Source of the DNA: Leishmania martiniquensis
Taxonomy: Eukaryota; Euglenozoa; Kinetoplastea; Trypanosomatida; Trypanosomatidae
Direction: 5' to 3'
Length of the DNA: 64,000 nt
NCBI RefSeq assembly: GCF_017916325.1
Contig: NC_090164.1
Span: 97,001 to 161,000, forward strand
The stretch's first letter is position 1. Each line of letters opens with the position of its first letter. Of the stretch, positions 60,629 to 64,000 are shown one piece after another. A model generated the notes under the pieces. It did no database searches and was not told the origin of the DNA. It was given only the letters and a program-made list of their open reading frames with translations. Both the position numbers and the translations under genes were made by a program.

Positions 60629-61975
60629 TTACGCAAACAAAAATAAAACGTCGTTTTCGCCACCGCACTTCTCGAGCTCTTTTTGGAACTCCTCCGCCGT
60701 CGATGCCGTCACGTACTTCGCGCAGCCCTCAAAGCGCTCGACAGCCGTTGCCTCCGTAAGTGCATCGGCTGCGTCGCTGAAAGACGAAAGAGCGGAGGAG
60801 AGAGAGGTGATCGTGGCGACCTCTACACTGGCACCTTCGGCCTCGTGAGACGAAGCTCCGCTTAACTGCGCCGCATCGTCATGGCCACAATTAATGCTCC
60901 GTCTGTGCGAAAGGATCGCCAGCGAAGGGCTAAACTGCAGGCAGCTGCGCATGAGCGACCCTTCGCCGCCGTCCTCTCCATTACTACTCGCCGCTGTATC
61001 CGTAGGCAACGCCGTCAGCGCCACGGCTGCAGGGGTCTTGGAGCGGACAAAGTCAAGCCACACCACTTCTTCCTCACCTTCGGCGCCGCTCTTTTCGGCA
61101 TCCGCTAACGTAGCCTCGAACGCGCTGCCATCATCGTCACCAGCGTCGCTAGTGTGCTGCAGCTGCCGCGTCGACTCCGGCGCCGCGCCCACCTCCTCAC
61201 CAGCCAACGCCGGGGCGATGAGCGGTGTCTCTGTGAGCTCCTCCGTGGACATGAGCACGGCACCCTCAGGTGTATCGCACATCCGAAGAGGGGTGAAGCG
61301 TCGAAGCGCGACCGCCTGCCGACGGCGGCGGTCATCGGGGCCATTGTTGTCCCGGAGATAACCCGGCAAGTAGCCTCCGCCGACGGAGCAAAGCACAGAA
61401 CCAAACGCAGTCCCAATGCCTGGCATCACCATTGACCCCACCGCCGCTCCTGCTGCACCACCGGCGACGGTGCCGACGCTTGCGTAGAGCGAGGTGAGCA
61501 CTTCGTAGCGGTATTGCCGCAGCGACATGCGGCTTTCCTCATCGCGCCATAAGGCGACATTGCTGGTGAGGAGGGTGCAGGTGGTGATGCCGATGTGCAG
61601 CGCGGCCGTCGTGATCGCTGAGGCCACCGAGCCATGTAGGCCGAACGAGGTCACCTGGTAAAAAAGGGAGCGCTTCGCCAGAGAGCTCAACGCATCTGTG
61701 GCGGAGAGGCCGCCGGCGCAGTCACCGATGAGGTGGAGCAGCCACTGCAACTGGCGCGGCGTGCGCATGGAGACGCGAACGACGAGTAGTCGAACCGCCT
61801 CTCGCTGCACGTGGCCGCGAATGGTGGATGAAGACACAAGCGCCTCGCCCAGAATCTCCGGTGTCAGTCTCCCAGCCGCAGCAGACATCAGCACCGCCTT
61901 CGTCACCTTAGTGCCCAGGCACGTGCCTACCAGCGTGAGCCTCGACGTGTGATGGCGAGAGATGCACGACTGCAT
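60629..61975 (-). CDS. Membrane protein with glycine-zipper segment
   Basis: The protein is 448 residues from the ATG at 61975. The open frame continues upstream, but that extension is Ser/Phe/Leu-rich and UTR-like. A hydrophobic helix lies at about 113-140 (ASAITTAALHIGITTCTLLT). A longer one at about 165-204 has regular small residues (GTVAGGAAGAAVGSMVMPG, IGTAFGSVLCSVGGGYL), a glycine-zipper pattern typical of tightly packed membrane helices. Residues 20-100 are helical and amphipathic (RGHVQREAVRLLVVRVSMRT). The C-terminal half is acidic, Ser/Ala/Glu-rich and disordered, then ends in a hydrophobic DVLFLFA. No family is recognised. A mitochondrial or ER membrane location is possible. Confidence 0.8.
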   Translation of the reverse strand: MQSCISRHHTSRLTLVGTCLGTKVTKAVLMSAAAGRLTPEILGEALVSSSTIRGHVQREAVRLLVVRVSMRTPRQLQWLLHLIGDCAGGLSATDALSSLAKRSLFYQVTSFGLHGSVASAITTAALHIGITTCTLLTSNVALWRDEESRMSLRQYRYEVLTSLYASVGTVAGGAAGAAVGSMVMPGIGTAFGSVLCSVGGGYLPGYLRDNNGPDDRRRRQAVALRRFTPLRMCDTPEGAVLMSTEELTETPLIAPALAGEEVGAAPESTRQLQHTSDAGDDDGSAFEATLADAEKSGAEGEEEVVWLDFVRSKTPAAVALTALPTDTAASSNGEDGGEGSLMRSCLQFSPSLAILSHRRSINCGHDDAAQLSGASSHEAEGASVEVATITSLSSALSSFSDAADALTEATAVERFEGCAKYVTASTAEEFQKELEKCGGENDVLFLFA

Positions 61976-62827
61976 CGCTGAGGAGCGGGCGTCACCGATG
62001 CGGCTGGGGTGAATGCAGGAACGAGTCGCCACTGGTACGGTCAGCAGCACCAAACGAGGCCCCACGAAAACTTCTCCGATGCAATCCGCACGACTCAGCG
62101 AGAGCGAAGCAGCAGCGAAGCGAGCAGAGAAAAAATGGAACAAACAGCAAGATAAACAACAGCACCCCAGAAGCACACCGGACCACTGTGATGCGCCTCT
62201 CAGTGTCCTTTTATCTTGGAAAAAGCGCCTTCGGCACAGCACCACAGCCGACGAGAGCTCCGCTATCCAAGAGGTACCGGAAGAGTGCAGCGAAGGCAGA
62301 CGCCAGGTGATGATTGGCCTCACCCGCGCAGGCAAAAAAGGGGGGAAGCCAAGGCAAAAAGCTATACGAAGAAGTAGAAAAAAAGGGAGAGCAAACGAGG
62401 GTGGTCTGTAGGGGTGTGAAGTGAAAGCTAAAGGGCTGCCAAGTGTTGCGGAGAGAGAGCGAGCGAGACAAACAGAGGAAGGGGCAACGCGGTACCTCAA
62501 CTGCGATGGCCACGATGAATTTGTTTTTCTCGCGCCAGGAGGCGAGGTGGGAAATGCGACAGTGCCAGAAATGCGCAGGTGAATGCACCGCAGAAGAAGG
62601 GGAAGAGGAGGAGGTGAAATCCGTCAGTACGAGAGAGCGAGTGGACAGGTGCACCGCGCACAACGATTCTCCATGCCAGTCGACGTTTTTGTGCCCGCTT
62701 GTACTCTCTCGTCGTGCCCACATACAGCCCGCAGCGCACGACGGCAATGAAATAAAGCCGGCCGCTCCCAGGCGTCCGACGGGCAGCACCACCGCCGCTG
62801 CTGATGCCAACGCAGCTTGTCCCCCTC
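61976..62827. other. Non-coding spacer
   Basis: This lies between the candidate small ORF and the glycine-zipper gene. It consists mostly of C/T-rich runs on the minus strand. Nothing else recognised. Confidence 0.45.
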
Positions 62828-62944
62828 TCAGGGAGCGGTTCTTCTCTTCAAGTCGGCGCAGAGGCGCTCGTGGTGCTTGAGCTTGTCTTCTTTTCGAAGC
62901 CTCAGCTGCATGTAGACATCCTCTGGGAAGAGGCGGTGCATCAT
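62828..62944 (-). CDS. Candidate small protein, 38 residues
   Basis: An ATG-started frame of 38 codons begins at 62944 (a second ATG follows at once) and ends at TGA 62828-62830. The product is highly charged and helix-like (LRLRKEDKLKHHERLCADLK), and about three quarters of third codon positions are G or C, as in the neighbours. It lies in the right orientation between two genes 1.4 kb apart. A longer overlapping frame on the same strand (62211-62951) is Ser/Arg-rich and looks like a shadow. No homologue is recognised. It may be a genuine small gene or a conserved upstream ORF. Confidence 0.4.
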   Translation of the reverse strand: MMHRLFPEDVYMQLRLRKEDKLKHHERLCADLKRRTAP

Positions 62945-63341
62945 CGATCACAAGCAGTCAGAGAGAGAAAAGGTGGGGTCTTCCGACACACACGCACACG
63001 TACGCGCATACTCGGCATGGAGACTCAGAAACAAAAAGGCAGCTATTGGATGGAATAAAAAGAAGAGGCTCAGCAAGGCAAAGAAAAGAGGAGGCGGCAG
63101 GGGGCAGCGCATCGCGCCTGCCGCTTTGCGCTTTCACATCTATGAATCTACTGTACCCGCCGCACCACGATGGGGTCACGAAGGGGAAGGGGGGAGGGCA
63201 CAAGCTTTGTGCTCGCGGGTTGGGAGAAGAGGGGAGGATGGGGCCAGTGACTTCGTGCGCGCACGCAGGTTTACCTGCGCCTTCCGCAGTGCCGACGCCG
63301 GCGACGTCCCGTTGTGTCTGCTCGCATGCGCTTCTTCAGCG
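62945..63341. other. Spacer
   Basis: This lies between the terminal hypothetical gene and the small ORF. C/T-rich runs on the minus strand at about 63045-63100 could serve as a splice signal for the small ORF. Confidence 0.45.
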
Positions 63342-64000
63342 TCACTTCGAGCACACGCAGGTACACGAGGGAAGCTGTCGCCGCTGCCGCTCCGCCCGGT
63401 TAATCGCACTCGTTACCCGCACATCACGGCGGTTCTTTGCCAAAAGGTCGAAGCGCGGCACTCCAGCAGCGCGCCGCGCCGCCCCCTCGTCGTAGAACTC
63501 ACCGCGCATGATGCGTGTCATGACCGGCTCACCCTTGCAAAGCTGTTGATGATGCGGGTTGTCCAGCACCCATCGCCCTCCCCTGCGCTCTGCGATTCGG
63601 TCCGCCGTGTATGTGTTCGGCACCGTTAAGGAAGCACCCACCTGCGCACCGGTGAGGTGCACGTACGGGTCGACGGCGCGGCGACGCGGAATCGTTTGCT
63701 CGTGGCGCAGCACCGCTTGCTGGTGGTGATACGCCTTCCACCGCTCTTTTAGCGCCTCGTAGGGGGTCAGTGCCGCGTCTGCCGGTCGGGCGTCGATGCC
63801 ACGCTCGTGTTTGCTCTTTTGCAGCGCCAAGAGGAAACATGAGCGCCGAGCAGCACCTGCTTCCTCCTGTGACGCCGCACTCGCGGACAGCTTCGCCGGC
63901 GCACCGCAAGCCTGCAGGGGCTGCTGCTGGGCAGGAGGCGCCTTGCCTGCGTGTCCGATCTCCTCCATTTGGCGGCGGAGGTACGAAGACACATCAAGCG
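63342..64000 (-). CDS. Conserved-looking hypothetical protein, 5' end at window edge
   Basis: The frame is open to the window edge. The first ATG inside is at 63968 (208 residues), but in-frame codons upstream (LDVSSYLRRQ) look coding, so the true start may lie outside. The protein is basic and hydrophilic, without membrane segments. The central part is rich in aromatic and charged residues (TPYEALKERWKAYHHQQAVL; DPYVHLTGAQVGASLTVPN). It continues with a DRIAERRGGRWVLDNP segment and a basic C-terminus. No family is recognised. Its small size, basic character and lack of low complexity would fit a flagellar microtubule-associated or ribosome-associated protein, but that is a guess. Confidence 0.75.
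   Translation of the reverse strand, partial: LDVSSYLRRQMEEIGHAGKAPPAQQQPLQACGAPAKLSASAASQEEAGAARRSCFLLALQKSKHERGIDARPADAALTPYEALKERWKAYHHQQAVLRHEQTIPRRRAVDPYVHLTGAQVGASLTVPNTYTADRIAERRGGRWVLDNPHHQQLCKGEPVMTRIMRGEFYDEGAARRAAGVPRFDLLAKNRRDVRVTSAINRAERQRRQLPSCTCVCSK

Noticed and set aside
62211..62951. 246-codon minus-strand ORF
   Set aside because: It is Ser/Arg/Phe-rich and ends in C/T tract-derived text. The shorter overlapping 38-codon frame has better protein character.
1..64000. tRNA, rRNA, snoRNA or CRISPR features
   Set aside because: I looked for T-loop-like motifs, repeat-spacer periodicity and conserved rRNA stretches and saw none that fit. Weak C/D-box-like words were too short to support a call.
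1..64000. Transcription strand-switch region
   Set aside because: All convincing genes are on the minus strand; the only plus-strand candidate (33524-33778) is too weak to define a switch.

Overview
The window reads as nuclear DNA of a trypanosomatid, most likely Leishmania or a close relative. It is GC-rich, and every convincing long gene lies on the minus strand in one head-to-tail array with no visible introns. The genes are separated by 0.5-4 kb spacers full of dinucleotide microsatellites and purine-rich runs, which read as pyrimidine tracts on the coding strand. Several genes have a pyrimidine tract followed by the first AG a short distance before the ATG, as expected for spliced-leader trans-splicing. 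I saw no strand switch, tRNA, rRNA or CRISPR array. Transcription would run from high to low coordinates as part of one polycistronic unit.

In transcription order (right to left) the genes are: a conserved-looking hypothetical protein cut by the window edge (63342-64000); a possible 38-codon small ORF (62828-62944); a glycine-zipper membrane protein (60629-61975); a coiled-coil protein (54431-56446); a RAD51 paralogue (49732-51690); a membrane-anchored metallophosphoesterase with altered active-site motifs (47594-48736); a decayed gene (about 45.4-47.6 kb); a PPR-like, probably mitochondrial protein (42983-44677); a CCCH zinc-finger protein (40453-41682); a hypothetical protein with a repeated N-terminal helix (37755-39473); an RPB4-like RNA polymerase II subunit (36549-37049); an SF3b4/SAP49-like splicing factor (34870-35652); an RPGRIP1L-like transition-zone protein (30223-33102); a large CAMK-like kinase with two inserts (23849-28507); a C2H2 zinc-finger protein (19372-19896); an IQ-motif coiled-coil protein (14209-18303); a UAS/UBX protein (10937-12223); an ArfGAP (8913-9905); Hsc70-interacting protein Hip (6905-8032); a small tail-anchored protein (5114-5491); and a SNIP1/Pml1-type FHA protein (993-2009).

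The array is functionally mixed, as is normal for trypanosomatids. There is a loose theme of gene expression (RPB4, SF3b4, SNIP1-type FHA, CCCH, PPR). Other genes serve chaperone and ubiquitin pathways (Hip, UBX), vesicle traffic (ArfGAP), the flagellar base (RPGRIP1L-like) and DNA repair (RAD51 paralogue). Control is expected to be mostly post-transcriptional.

The most striking non-coding structure is a 602-bp direct repeat, identical by eye, at 2188-2789 and 33882-34483. It resembles a SIDER-type retroposon remnant and brackets 31.7 kb holding eight genes. Other points worth attention are the degenerate phosphoesterase, the decayed gene, a plus-strand ORF next to one repeat copy, and two genes whose predicted splice acceptor touches or nearly touches the ATG. 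I found no clear case of a wholly new multi-gene system.
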